Assembly: GCA_903927415.1 (NCBI GenBank)
Contig: CAIYMZ010000066.1
Coordinates: 1-37,049, forward strand
Length of the DNA stretch: 37,049 bases
DNA from: an uncultured Alphaproteobacteria bacterium
GTDB lineage: Bacteria; Pseudomonadota; Alphaproteobacteria; Rickettsiales; UBA1997
Direction of reading: 5' to 3'
Shown here one piece after another: positions 1-7,847 of the stretch. The first letter of the stretch is position 1. Each line of letters begins with the position of its first letter. A program made the position numbers and the translations under genes. Under the pieces are notes generated by a model. That model saw nothing but the letters and a program-made list of their open reading frames with translations. It ran no database searches and was not told where the DNA came from.

Positions 1-1
1 C

Positions 2-67
2 TGGAAAAAGTTTGAAGAAAACGGCATAAAAATTCCGCTACCGCAACATGAAGTGAGGATGGTATGA
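2..67 (+). CDS. C-terminal fragment of MscS-family mechanosensitive channel (cut by window edge)
   Basis: An open frame enters from the left edge and ends at a TGA at 65-67 after 21 codons. Its last residues contain FEENGIKIPLPQ, which matches the conserved C-terminal strand of MscS-type small-conductance mechanosensitive channels (family pattern F-x-x-x-G-I-E-I-P-F-P-Q). Those channels sit in the inner membrane and release solutes after hypo-osmotic shock. The stop overlaps the next ATG as ATGA, so this gene and the glycosyltransferase are probably co-transcribed. Only the tail is visible, so the subfamily cannot be judged. Confidence 0.6.
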   Translation, partial: WKKFEENGIKIPLPQHEVRMV

Positions 68-981
68 TTTGCGCACCCATCGCTCTCTTCGTTTACAACC
101 GAATTGATCACACCAAAAAAACAATTGAGGCTCTGCAAAAAAATTTTTTAGCCGATCAAAGTGAGTTATTTATTTTTTGTGACGATGCCAAGAATCCTGA
201 CGGCGAAAAAGCTGTGCACGCCGTGAGAGACTATGTCAGGACCATTTCCGGATTTAAAAAAATTACCGTGATTGAGCGCGAAAAAAATTTTGGACTCGCC
301 GCTTCAATCATCAGTGGCGTTTCCGAAATCATCGAAAAATTCGGCCGCGTAATTGTGCTTGAGGATGACTTGGTAACCTCGCCGCACTTCCTCACTTTCA
401 TGAATGAAGGCTTAGATTTTTATGAGTCGGAAGAAAAAGTTATCAGCATTCACGGCTACATTTATCCGGTGAAGAAAGAATTGCCGGAAACTTTTTTTCT
501 ACGCGGCGCCGACTGCTGGGGCTGGGCAACTTGGAAAAGGGGTTGGAATTTATTCGAAAAAAATGGCGCTAAACTTTTGGCAGAATTACAGCAAAAAAAT
601 CTCACTAAAAAATTCGACTTCGATGGCTGTTATTCATTCACCAGAATGCTCGAAGATCAAATCGCCGGCAAAAATAATTCTTGGGCAATTCGTTGGTATG
701 CTTCGGCATTTTTGGCAGAAAAGCTCACGCTTTATCCCGGAAAATCTTTGGTGCAAAATATCGGCATCGACGGCAGTGGCACGCATTGCAGCAATAGCTC
801 ATCATTCAACATTGAACTTGGGCAAGAAAAAATTTCTCTCACAAAAATTCCACTTTCAGAAAATTTTGAAGCCCGCGAAGCAATAAAAAAATTCTTCAAG
901 CCAAAAAAATCTTTCATCAAAAAAATTGCTCACAAAATCAGAAAAAAAATAAAAAAATTGAAGGCAAAAACCGATGCTTAA
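64..981 (+). CDS. Glycosyltransferase, GT-A fold (family 2-like), sugar transferase
   Basis: This 305-residue protein starts with a GT-A type Rossmann strand (APIALFVYNR, residues 4-13). It carries an acidic metal/nucleotide-sugar motif in VIVLEDD (E100-D101-D102), followed by the acceptor-side motif WGWATWKRGW (152-161), typical of bacterial GT2-like sugar transferases. The C-terminus is very lysine-rich and may touch the inner membrane. It probably transfers a sugar from a nucleotide donor during surface polysaccharide or LPS assembly. It overlaps the upstream channel gene by 4 nt and the next glycosyltransferase by 8 nt. Donor and acceptor cannot be deduced from sequence; the dTDP-amino-sugar genes nearby suggest a deoxyamino sugar. 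Confidence 0.78.
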   Translation: MICAPIALFVYNRIDHTKKTIEALQKNFLADQSELFIFCDDAKNPDGEKAVHAVRDYVRTISGFKKITVIEREKNFGLAASIISGVSEIIEKFGRVIVLEDDLVTSPHFLTFMNEGLDFYESEEKVISIHGYIYPVKKELPETFFLRGADCWGWATWKRGWNLFEKNGAKLLAELQQKNLTKKFDFDGCYSFTRMLEDQIAGKNNSWAIRWYASAFLAEKLTLYPGKSLVQNIGIDGSGTHCSNSSSFNIELGQEKISLTKIPLSENFEAREAIKKFFKPKKSFIKKIAHKIRKKIKKLKAKTDA

Positions 982-1921
982 TTTTTGTACCTTATTCGAT
1001 TCGAACTATTCGGCATATGGCTTGGCGATGTATGAATCGCTGAAAAAAAACTGCACTGATTTTCATCTTTTTATTTTTGCCTTCGATGAAAAATGTGAGG
1101 AAGTTTTAAAAAAATTAGCGCTGGAAAATGTCACGGTGATTTCGCTGAAAGATTTTGAAGATGAAGAATTACTCAAAATAAAACCAACGAGAGGCAAAGG
1201 TGAATATTGCTGGACATGCACTCCTTCGACGGTTCTTTACGTTCTGAAAAACTTTGGCGTAGCAAGCTGCACTTACCTTGACGCCGATCTGTATTTTTTT
1301 TCTGATCCAAAAATTTTGATTGAAGAGCTTGGCGGAAAATCAGTTTCAATCATCGAACATCGCTACACACCGAAACATGATCAAAGCAAAATTTCCGGAA
1401 AATATTGCGTGCAATTCATGACTTTCAAAAATGATAAAGATGGTTTGGAAGTGCTAAAATGGTGGCGTGAGCGTTGCATCGAATGGTGCTTCGGACGAGT
1501 TGAAGATGGTAAATTCGGCGATCAAAAATATCTCGATGATTGGATGGCGCGATTTAATTGCGTGCGAGAATTAAAAAATCTCGGTGGTGGCGTGGCGCCG
1601 TGGAATATCCAGCAATATCGCTTCGTGGAAAAAAATAAAAAAATTTTCGGCATCGAAAAAAAATCCGGCAAAAAATTTCCACTGATTTTTTTCCATTTTC
1701 ACGGATTTAAAATTTTAAATGAGAAACGAATTAGGCTCACCGAGGGCTACAAAATCTCGCTCAACGCCAGAAATTTAATTTACAAAAATTACGCCAAACA
1801 TTTCATTTTCAAAATGGAGAAGAAAATTTCTCTCCAAAAAAATTCATTTTTAGCAAAAATTTTTGCCCTCCTGCCTCACAAAAAAAATAACAAAATTAAC
1901 ATTTCATGGCTTACATCATAA
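974..1921 (+). CDS. Putative glycosyltransferase (GT-A, DxD-type)
   Basis: This 315-residue protein begins MLNFCTLFDSNY, an opening seen in nucleotide-diphospho-sugar transferases that start with a first beta strand and a donor-binding loop. A DAD motif (residues 103-105, in YLDADLYFFSDP) is the expected metal-binding DxD, and GGGVAPWN lies further on in the acceptor region. No signal peptide or clear membrane segment is visible, so it is probably a cytoplasmic or membrane-associated sugar transferase. It overlaps the preceding glycosyltransferase by 8 nt and the following ketoisomerase gene by 16 nt, which points to translational coupling in one surface-polysaccharide operon. The exact CAZy family is uncertain; a GT8-like relationship is possible. 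Confidence 0.7.
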   Translation: MLNFCTLFDSNYSAYGLAMYESLKKNCTDFHLFIFAFDEKCEEVLKKLALENVTVISLKDFEDEELLKIKPTRGKGEYCWTCTPSTVLYVLKNFGVASCTYLDADLYFFSDPKILIEELGGKSVSIIEHRYTPKHDQSKISGKYCVQFMTFKNDKDGLEVLKWWRERCIEWCFGRVEDGKFGDQKYLDDWMARFNCVRELKNLGGGVAPWNIQQYRFVEKNKKIFGIEKKSGKKFPLIFFHFHGFKILNEKRIRLTEGYKISLNARNLIYKNYAKHFIFKMEKKISLQKNSFLAKIFALLPHKKNNKINISWLTS

Positions 1922-2274
1922 ATTTAAAAACTTTTTCCGACAATCGTGGAAGCCTTACGGTCGTTGAAGACAGGCAGTTGCCATTCAAAATAAAAAGAAG
2001 TTTTTACATTCATGGCGTTAAGAAGGGCGAGATTCGCGGCAAGCATCGTCATCACAAAGCAATTCAAGCGATGATTTGTTTGGAAGGCAGCTGCAAGGTT
2101 TATAATCACGATGGAAAAAAAGAGGAACGCTTCACTTTGGACAGCCCCTCCAAATGCTTGGTTCTAGAACCGCAAGATTGGCACTACATGGAAGAATTCA
2201 GCGATCACACTGTGCTGAATGTTTTGTCATCGGAATATTTTAGCACTGAGGATTACATCTACGAGCCTTACTAG
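1906..2274 (+). CDS. fdtA: dTDP-4-keto-6-deoxyglucose 3,4-ketoisomerase (FdtA/QdtA-type cupin)
   Basis: This compact 122-residue single-domain cupin carries RGKHRHH (residues 44-50), the histidine-rich signature of the FdtA/QdtA/WxcM sugar isomerases. The opening D-N-R-G-S-L segment (12-17) is also typical. The family moves the keto group of dTDP-4-keto-6-deoxyglucose from C4 to C3, so that a PLP enzyme can then make a 3-amino-3,6-dideoxy sugar. That aminotransferase is encoded convergently right next door. FdtA and QdtA differ in product stereochemistry, which the sequence does not settle. The stop codon lies in a CTAG tetramer that also ends the aminotransferase on the other strand. Confidence 0.82.
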   Translation: MAYIINLKTFSDNRGSLTVVEDRQLPFKIKRSFYIHGVKKGEIRGKHRHHKAIQAMICLEGSCKVYNHDGKKEERFTLDSPSKCLVLEPQDWHYMEEFSDHTVLNVLSSEYFSTEDYIYEPY

Positions 2275-3368
2275 AACCTATTCATCACTTCGCACACTTT
2301 CTCCACATCTTCTTTCTGATGAAAAAACGAAATCGGCAAACTCAAAGTTGTCGCGTGGATTTCTTCTGAAATTGGGTGTTGCTGATTTTTGAAACTCTCC
2401 CCCATCTCCCTCCCCATGGCCTTTTGTTTGTGCGGCGCGATTGGATAGTGGATTTCTGTTTTGATATTTTGACCGAGTAAAAATTCTTTCAACTGATCAC
2501 GTTTTTGCTGTCTGATGTTAAAAATGTGAAAAACATCGAAATAGTCTGGATGCTGCACTGGCTTGACGAAGTTACTGCTTAAATTTTTAAAATAAACTTT
2601 TGCCAGCTCATTTTTGTGAGCATTTATTTCGTTTAATTTTTTTAATTTGATCGAAAGAAATCCGGCCTGAACCTCGTCAAGCCGTGAATTGTAACCGACG
2701 AGCTCATTGTGATATTTTATTTTTGAGCCGTAATTACGCAGCATTTTTATTTTCTCGGCAAGCTTCTCGTCATTAGTTACGATTGCTCCAGCATCACCTA
2801 AAGCGCCTAAATTTTTTGTTGGATAAAAACTGAAAGCACCGAACTCGCCAAACGTTCCGGCCATTTTTCCGCGATATTTTGCACCGTGAGCTTGCGCCGT
2901 GTCTTCGATTAATTTGAGATTGTGACTCTTACACAAATCCACAATCGGCGCCATCTCGCAGCATTTTCCGTAAAGATGAACAATCATCACGGCGCGAGTT
3001 TTTTTTGTAATTTTTTCGGCGAGTTTTTTTGGATCGATATTGTAAGTCGCGATGTCTGGCTCAACCAAAACCGGTTTCAAACCATTTTGCAAAATAGATA
3101 AAATTGTCGCGATGTAAGTGTTGGATGGAACGATAACTTCATCACCTTTTTCAAACTCAAATGCAGCAAGTGAAAGGGTTAATGCATCTAGGCCAGAAGC
3201 GACTCCAAGACAATGTTTTACACCACAAAATTCTGCAAATTCCTGCTCAAATTTTTCAACATTTTTTCCTAAAATATACCAACCACTTTCAAGTGTTTGA
3301 GCAAAAGATTTTTTATAATCTTCAAAAAAAATTTGATTAAGTTTTGCTAAATTTTCGTATTCAATCAT
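2271..3368 (-). CDS. DegT/DnrJ/EryC1-family PLP sugar aminotransferase (FdtB/QdtB-like)
   Basis: This 365-residue protein is a fold-type I PLP enzyme of the sugar aminotransferase family. Visible features are GVASGLDAL (cofactor phosphate region, 55-63), IEDTAQAHGA (154-163) and the Schiff-base lysine K185 in SFYPTKNLG. It should aminate dTDP-3-keto-6-deoxyhexose made by the neighbouring ketoisomerase, using glutamate as donor. The start at 3368 (MIEYENLAK) was chosen because it leaves one base after the rfbA stop at 3370 and matches the family N-terminus; a longer frame to 3500 would run far into rfbA. The gene is the last of the leftward run and is convergent with fdtA. An N-acyltransferase for the final step is not seen here. 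Confidence 0.85.
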   Translation of the reverse strand: MIEYENLAKLNQIFFEDYKKSFAQTLESGWYILGKNVEKFEQEFAEFCGVKHCLGVASGLDALTLSLAAFEFEKGDEVIVPSNTYIATILSILQNGLKPVLVEPDIATYNIDPKKLAEKITKKTRAVMIVHLYGKCCEMAPIVDLCKSHNLKLIEDTAQAHGAKYRGKMAGTFGEFGAFSFYPTKNLGALGDAGAIVTNDEKLAEKIKMLRNYGSKIKYHNELVGYNSRLDEVQAGFLSIKLKKLNEINAHKNELAKVYFKNLSSNFVKPVQHPDYFDVFHIFNIRQQKRDQLKEFLLGQNIKTEIHYPIAPHKQKAMGREMGESFKNQQHPISEEIHATTLSLPISFFHQKEDVEKVCEVMNRF

Positions 3369-3369
3369 G

Positions 3370-4260
3370 CTAATAATTCCTGTGAATTTGTTCGAGATAA
3401 GCTCTGTAAGCCGAACCTTTTTTATATTTTGCAACCAGCTCCGAAAATTTATTTTTATCGATGAAACCCTTGCGGTAGGCCATTTCTTCGATGCAGGCAA
3501 TTTTCAAACCTTGCCGTTTTTCGATGGTGTGGATGAATTGCGAGGCTTCGAGAAGTGAGTCTGGCGTTCCGGCGTCAAGCCAAGCGAATCCTCGTCTCAA
3601 ACGCACCACGCCAAGTTTATTTTTTTTGAGATAGACCTTGTTGATATCAGTAATTTCGAGTTCACCGCGCGTCGAAACTTTGGTTTTTTTGGCGATTTGC
3701 ACCACATCAGAATTGTAAATGTAAAGCCCAGTCGCCGCCCAATTTGATTTCGGATTTTTTGGTTTTTCTTCGATTGAAATTATTTTCTCTTCATCTTCAT
3801 CAAGCTCGATAACGCCATATCTTTCGGGATCGGAGACATGGTAAGCAAAAATAAATCCACCGATTTTATTTGATTTTATTTGTGCAAATTTTTCTTCAAG
3901 ATTTTCGCTGGCAATCTCGGAACCATAAAAAATATTGTCGCCCAAAATCAAACAAACTGGGTCTTTACCAATAAATTTCTCACCAATCAAAAATGCTTCG
4001 CCAATGCCGCGTGGCTGATTTTGCACCGCGTAAGAAATTTTAATTCCGTAATCCGAACCATCGCCCAAATATTTTTCGATGCTTGGCGTATCTTGCGGCG
4101 TTGAGATGGTGAGAATGTTTTTGATGCCAAGATTCATCAAAGTTGCCAACGGATAACAAATCATTGGCTTGTCGTAAACCGGCAATAATTGTTTGCTGAT
4201 GACGTTGGTAAGCGGAGCAAGTCTAGTGCCGTTTCCACCGGCGAGGATGATTCCTTTCAT
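3370..4260 (-). CDS. rfbA: Glucose-1-phosphate thymidylyltransferase
   Basis: This 296-residue protein is the usual RmlA/RfbA length. It has the nucleotidyltransferase signature GGNGTRLAPLT (8-18), the KQLLPVYDKPMI substrate-binding stretch (23-34) and the metal aspartate D108 in LILGDNIFYG. It makes dTDP-glucose from dTTP and glucose-1-phosphate, the first step towards dTDP-deoxysugars. One base separates it from the aminotransferase gene, so the two form a translational pair. The 4,6-dehydratase RfbB needed between RfbA and the ketoisomerase is not in this window. Upstream lies the argB gene, with a large palindrome in the 117-bp gap. Confidence 0.93.
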   Translation of the reverse strand: MKGIILAGGNGTRLAPLTNVISKQLLPVYDKPMICYPLATLMNLGIKNILTISTPQDTPSIEKYLGDGSDYGIKISYAVQNQPRGIGEAFLIGEKFIGKDPVCLILGDNIFYGSEIASENLEEKFAQIKSNKIGGFIFAYHVSDPERYGVIELDEDEEKIISIEEKPKNPKSNWAATGLYIYNSDVVQIAKKTKVSTRGELEITDINKVYLKKNKLGVVRLRRGFAWLDAGTPDSLLEASQFIHTIEKRQGLKIACIEEMAYRKGFIDKNKFSELVAKYKKGSAYRAYLEQIHRNY

Positions 4261-4293
4261 AAAGATTTAAAACGTGATTGTGAATCCATTCTG

Positions 4294-4366
4294 CTGTCAT
4301 TCCCGCGAAGGCGGGAATCCAGTATTTTAGAAACTTTCTGGATTCCCGCCTTCGCGGGAATGACAG
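4294..4366. repeat. Dispersed palindromic element, two 29-bp arms
   Basis: Two 29-bp arms (4294-4322 and 4338-4366) are perfect inverted copies around a 15-bp loop. Each arm is itself a hairpin, ttcccgc-gaag-gcgggaa. The unit has the form GTCATTCCCGC...GCGGGAATCCAG, a type dispersed in Rickettsia and other proteobacterial genomes. It lies between argB and rfbA, which are transcribed through it leftward. There is no T-run, so it is not an ordinary intrinsic terminator; mRNA stabilisation or partial attenuation is possible. Confidence 0.9.
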
Positions 4367-4377
4367 CGAGAAAATAG

Positions 4378-5349
4378 TTAAAGTATCATCGTCCCCGCGC
4401 CACTCTCGGTGAAGATTTCCATCAGCAAAATATTGTCGACGGCGCCGTTCAAAATGTGAGCGTAACCAACATTATTTTCGAGAGCGCTGATGCAGGTTTC
4501 AATTTTTGGAATCATGCCACCCGTGATCACACCGTCGTGAATCATCTGTCTTGCAGTCGCGATGTTGAGGTGACTGATCAATTCGCCATTCGGCAACATC
4601 ACGCCGTCAACGTCGGAAAGAATAATTAATTTTGAAGCATTAAGCGCTGAAGCAATCGCGCCAGCTGCGGTGTCAGCGTTGATGTTAAAAGTTTCACCAT
4701 TGTCACCAATGCCGATTGGCGCAATGACGGGGATGATGTCAGTATCTTCAAAAATATTTAGCACTTCCGGATCAATGGCGTAAGGCTCGCCGACAAAACC
4801 TAAATTCAGAATTTTTTCGATGTTGGAATCTGGGTCTTTTTTGGTACGGGTTAATTTTTTTGCACGAATCAAATTACCATCTTTACCACATATTCCAATT
4901 GCCTTTCCAGCTGCAGCGTTGATTTCTTTGACAATCATTTTGTTAATTGAACCGGCCAAAACCATCTCAACCACATCAACGGTATCAGCATCTGTCACCC
5001 GCAACCCATCAATAAAAGATGATTTGATATTGAGCTTAGTGAGCATTTGACCAATTTGTGGACCACCACCGTGAATCACGATAGGATTGATTCCAACCTG
5101 CTTTAACAACACCACATTTTTAGCAAAATTCTTGAGATTATTGTCACCGCCCATCGCGGAACCACCGAATTTAATTACAAAAGTTTCTCCGGTGAATTTA
5201 CGCATGTAAGGCAAAGCCTCACAAAGAATTTCTGCTTTACGCGCCCATTCCTGACGATTTTTTTCTTTCTGTAGAGAAATATTTTCAATCGGCGTAATGC
5301 TGCCTTCTTTTTCCTTTTTTTTGTCGCCGAAATTGATGATGTTGGTCAT
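4378..5349 (-). CDS. argB: Acetylglutamate kinase
   Basis: This enzyme phosphorylates N-acetylglutamate in the second step of arginine synthesis. Family landmarks are FVIKFGGSAMG (57-67, phosphate binding with K60), HGGGPQIG (93-100, acetylglutamate binding) and NINADTAAG (222-230). At 323 residues it is somewhat longer than most homologues because of a charged N-terminal extension of about 45 residues; long N-terminal helices occur in arginine-sensitive hexameric ArgB enzymes, so feedback control by arginine is plausible. Its ATG overlaps the bioD stop as ATGA. argG lies upstream on the same strand, but the remaining arginine genes are not in view. Confidence 0.95.
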   Translation of the reverse strand: MTNIINFGDKKKEKEGSITPIENISLQKEKNRQEWARKAEILCEALPYMRKFTGETFVIKFGGSAMGGDNNLKNFAKNVVLLKQVGINPIVIHGGGPQIGQMLTKLNIKSSFIDGLRVTDADTVDVVEMVLAGSINKMIVKEINAAAGKAIGICGKDGNLIRAKKLTRTKKDPDSNIEKILNLGFVGEPYAIDPEVLNIFEDTDIIPVIAPIGIGDNGETFNINADTAAGAIASALNASKLIILSDVDGVMLPNGELISHLNIATARQMIHDGVITGGMIPKIETCISALENNVGYAHILNGAVDNILLMEIFTESGAGTMIL

Positions 5350-5972
5350 GGTTTTTTGAGAAATTTTTGGAGAGGAATTGTTTCGATTTTAGTAAAATTT
5401 TTGATCGCCGCCGAACTTTTTTGCGACGCTTTTTTTACGAGCGGTAAATCTTCGTTAATGATAATTTTTTCAACTAAGATTTTGCGGCTTTTTAGCGCCT
5501 CAATGGCACAAAGCGTGTGACTAATCGCTCCTAAATAATTAGCACTGACGAGTAAAACCGGAATTTTTAATTCTGCCGCCAAATCCAAAAAAGTTTTTTT
5601 CTTGATTATTGGCGTCATCACACCACCAGCAGCCTCAATAAATAAAAATTGGTTTTGACTTTTAGCCTCAAAAATTTTTTTTAAACAAAATTTTTTAACC
5701 GCGAGAAAATTTATTTTTCCGGCGAGATGCGGTGATACGGCTTTTTCGAAACGCCAAGGAGAAATTAGATCAAGATTTTTTTGAGAAATTCTTTGACCAA
5801 GAGCTATTAAAATTTTTGCTGGATCGGAATTTTTATCATCATCGCGAAATCCACTAACAATCGGCTTGATAGCCATTGCGCTTGGCAAAATTCGACAAAG
5901 TTTTTCAACTAAAAATGTTTTTCCAACATCAGTTCCAATTCCTAAAACAAGATAAATTTTTTGCTTCAACAT
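5346..5972 (-). CDS. bioD: Dethiobiotin synthetase
   Basis: This 208-residue ATPase has the BioD P-loop GIGTDVGKT (11-19) at the very N-terminus. It also has the lysine-containing AIKPIVSG segment and EAAGGVMTPI, which corresponds to the family GAGG phosphate loop region. BioD closes the ureido ring of dethiobiotin from diaminopelargonate, CO2 and ATP, the penultimate step of biotin synthesis. It overlaps the upstream gspF-like gene by one base (TGATG) and argB by four (ATGA). None of bioA, bioB or bioF is next to it, so biotin genes are scattered in this genome or partly lost. Confidence 0.88.
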   Translation of the reverse strand: MLKQKIYLVLGIGTDVGKTFLVEKLCRILPSAMAIKPIVSGFRDDDKNSDPAKILIALGQRISQKNLDLISPWRFEKAVSPHLAGKINFLAVKKFCLKKIFEAKSQNQFLFIEAAGGVMTPIIKKKTFLDLAAELKIPVLLVSANYLGAISHTLCAIEALKSRKILVEKIIINEDLPLVKKASQKSSAAIKNFTKIETIPLQKFLKKP

Positions 5973-7168
5973 CAGTTTAATTTCGAGAATGTTCCGTAAA
6001 TCGGACCAAAAACTGCAATCGTAATCCAGCCAATCATGCCACCCATGACCATAGTGATTGTTGGCTGAATCATGCCAACCAACTTATCGATCGAATCATT
6101 AATTTCACGATCGTAAAAATATTTGATGTTGTTCAGAGCGCTTTCCATATTACCACTTTCCTCACCAATTTTAAACATTCTCACAACAAGATTTGGGAAA
6201 TAACCGGTTAAAGAAATTGATTTTGATAATGACTGTCCATCTGAGACTTGCTGCTTCACCACAACGATACTTTTTTTTATAGCCTTATTTTTTATGACGT
6301 TGCTAGAGGATTCCAAACATTCGAGCACGCCCAAACCACTTTTGAATGTCATGGCAAAAAACTGACAAAATTTTGCTGATTCAATTTTGCTAATGATGGG
6401 GCCAATGATTGGAATTTTAAGCTTGAAGTCATCAATCCTAACGGCCATTTCTGGGGAGCGCGACAGAAGTTTCACTGACATCCAGAATGCAGGCCCAGAA
6501 AAAATAATCAGATACCAATTGCCTTGCACGAAATCAGAAAACTTGATCAAAGCTATCGTGATTATTGGCAATGCAATGTCTTGCATAGTTAAAAACCCCG
6601 TAACTTTTGGAACCACAACCGAAGTCATGATACCCATCACAACGAACATTAGAAACAAACCAAAAGCTGGGCCAGTCGTGGCCTTTTTAGTTTTTCTTTT
6701 AATGTCCATGTTCCACTTAATGTCTTCAATGATGCTGGCAAAAGAGTTGGAAAGATTGCCGGTTTTTTCACCCATCGCAATCAAGCCGATATAGGTGTTA
6801 TTAAAAACATCCGGATGTTTGGCGAGACTTTCAGAAAAAAGATTTCCGTTCTTGATCGACTCATAAATCTCACGCATCAAATTTTTAATTCTGACAGATT
6901 CTGCTGTTTCCTTCAAATCATTGATTGAATCAACAATCGACACCCCTGCTTTTTCTAGCTGCTCAAGATGCACAAACATAGCGATCAAATCTCTTGGCTT
7001 AACTCTATCAAAAAATCCCGCAGCTTTTTGTTTTTCTTCTTTGAAAGAGATCAGCTCCATGCCGCCTTGATGCAATATCGTCGTTAAATCAGACGGATTT
7101 TCTGCCGACATTTTAGCGTTAACGTAGACGCCATTTTCATTGATTGCTTTGTATCTGTAATGCCTCAT
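5972..7168 (-). CDS. Type II secretion / type IV pilus inner-membrane platform protein, GspF/PilC family
   Basis: This 398-residue protein contains two repeats of the T2SSF domain (about 60-185 and 265-390). Each is marked by the paired G-E-x-(S/T)-G-N motif: GEKTGN at 133-138 and GEESGN at 336-341. Three hydrophobic membrane stretches lie near 167-190, 216-235 and 368-392. Such proteins form the inner-membrane platform that couples the assembly ATPase to pilin or pseudopilin polymerisation. No ATPase, pilin, prepilin peptidase or secretin gene is nearby; instead it sits tightly between def and bioD with 4-nt and 1-nt overlaps. The rest of the machine must be elsewhere, or this is an orphan. 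Confidence 0.85.
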   Translation of the reverse strand: MRHYRYKAINENGVYVNAKMSAENPSDLTTILHQGGMELISFKEEKQKAAGFFDRVKPRDLIAMFVHLEQLEKAGVSIVDSINDLKETAESVRIKNLMREIYESIKNGNLFSESLAKHPDVFNNTYIGLIAMGEKTGNLSNSFASIIEDIKWNMDIKRKTKKATTGPAFGLFLMFVVMGIMTSVVVPKVTGFLTMQDIALPIITIALIKFSDFVQGNWYLIIFSGPAFWMSVKLLSRSPEMAVRIDDFKLKIPIIGPIISKIESAKFCQFFAMTFKSGLGVLECLESSSNVIKNKAIKKSIVVVKQQVSDGQSLSKSISLTGYFPNLVVRMFKIGEESGNMESALNNIKYFYDREINDSIDKLVGMIQPTITMVMGGMIGWITIAVFGPIYGTFSKLN

Positions 7169-7731
7169 CTATTTTTTAATTTTTTCATTTTATTGAGGAT
7201 CATTTCGCGTTTTATTTTTGAAATGTGGTCAACAAAAGTAATTCCGTTCAAGTGATCGATTTCATGTTGGATGCAAGTGGCAAGTAATCCATCCATTTTC
7301 ATAACCTGTTCCTTACCGAGAAAATCCAAAAATTTTACTTTCACTATTGATGGACGAATCACCTCTGAGCGCATGTCGGGGAAGGATAAGCAGCCTTCAT
7401 TGTAAGGCGAATTTTCCGCAGAAAGTTCGAGAATTTCGGGATTAATAAAATATCGCGGATTGGTGTTTTTAACATGAACTCCGCTGCATTCACCGTGATG
7501 ATGGTGATCGTGCCCGTGGGAATTATCTTCAACTTTATAATCAACATCAATCACCACAACTCGTTTCAACACTCCAACCTGCACCGCAGCAAGACCAACA
7601 CCAGATTCAGAATACATCGTTTGCACCATGTTTTGCATAAAATCTCGAAGTTGGTCATCGATTTTTTCGACCGGTTTTGAGATTTTTTTTAAGAGTGGAT
7701 CTGGGGCGAGAACGAGTGGAAGAATTTTCAT
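7165..7731 (-). CDS. def: Peptide deformylase with histidine-rich insertion
   Basis: Def removes the formyl group from the N-terminal methionine of new proteins. All three metal-site motifs are present: GVGLAAVQ (44-51), EGCLS (112-116, metal ligand C114) and HEIDH (156-160, H156, E157, H160). The 188-residue length is slightly above the usual 165-175 because of an insertion at about 68-88 containing six histidines within eight residues (H72, H74, H76-H79) plus a cysteine. This lies in the loop between the first and second motifs, away from the catalytic sequence, and could bind or buffer the active-site metal. The gene overlaps the gspF-like gene by ATGA. No fmt gene is adjacent. Confidence 0.94.
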   Translation of the reverse strand: MKILPLVLAPDPLLKKISKPVEKIDDQLRDFMQNMVQTMYSESGVGLAAVQVGVLKRVVVIDVDYKVEDNSHGHDHHHHGECSGVHVKNTNPRYFINPEILELSAENSPYNEGCLSFPDMRSEVIRPSIVKVKFLDFLGKEQVMKMDGLLATCIQHEIDHLNGITFVDHISKIKREMILNKMKKLKNR

Positions 7732-7751
7732 TTATTTTATTTTTTATTTTG

Positions 7752-7776
7752 AATTTTGAACGCGGCGTTCAAAATT
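7752..7776. promoter_or_regulatory. 25-bp palindrome between purN and def
   Basis: Twelve-base arms aattttgaacgc and gcgttcaaaatt flank a single G. The site is 20 bp upstream of the def start codon in the 116-bp gap after purN. It has no T-run on the leftward strand, so it looks more like an operator or an mRNA hairpin than a terminator. The core GAAC-N5-GTTC is one base wider than the Gram-positive SOS box, so a LexA call is not justified. Confidence 0.4.
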
Positions 7777-7847
7777 ACCTCACGTAAATTGGCTTGGCTG
7801 TAGGCCCCAAAAAAATATTGCTTTTAAATGATGTTTTGGAACTCGGC

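Noticed and set aside
7752..7776. LexA (SOS) box
   Set aside because: Spacing GAAC-N5-GTTC differs from the Gram-positive box and from the alphaproteobacterial direct-repeat type; def is not an SOS gene.
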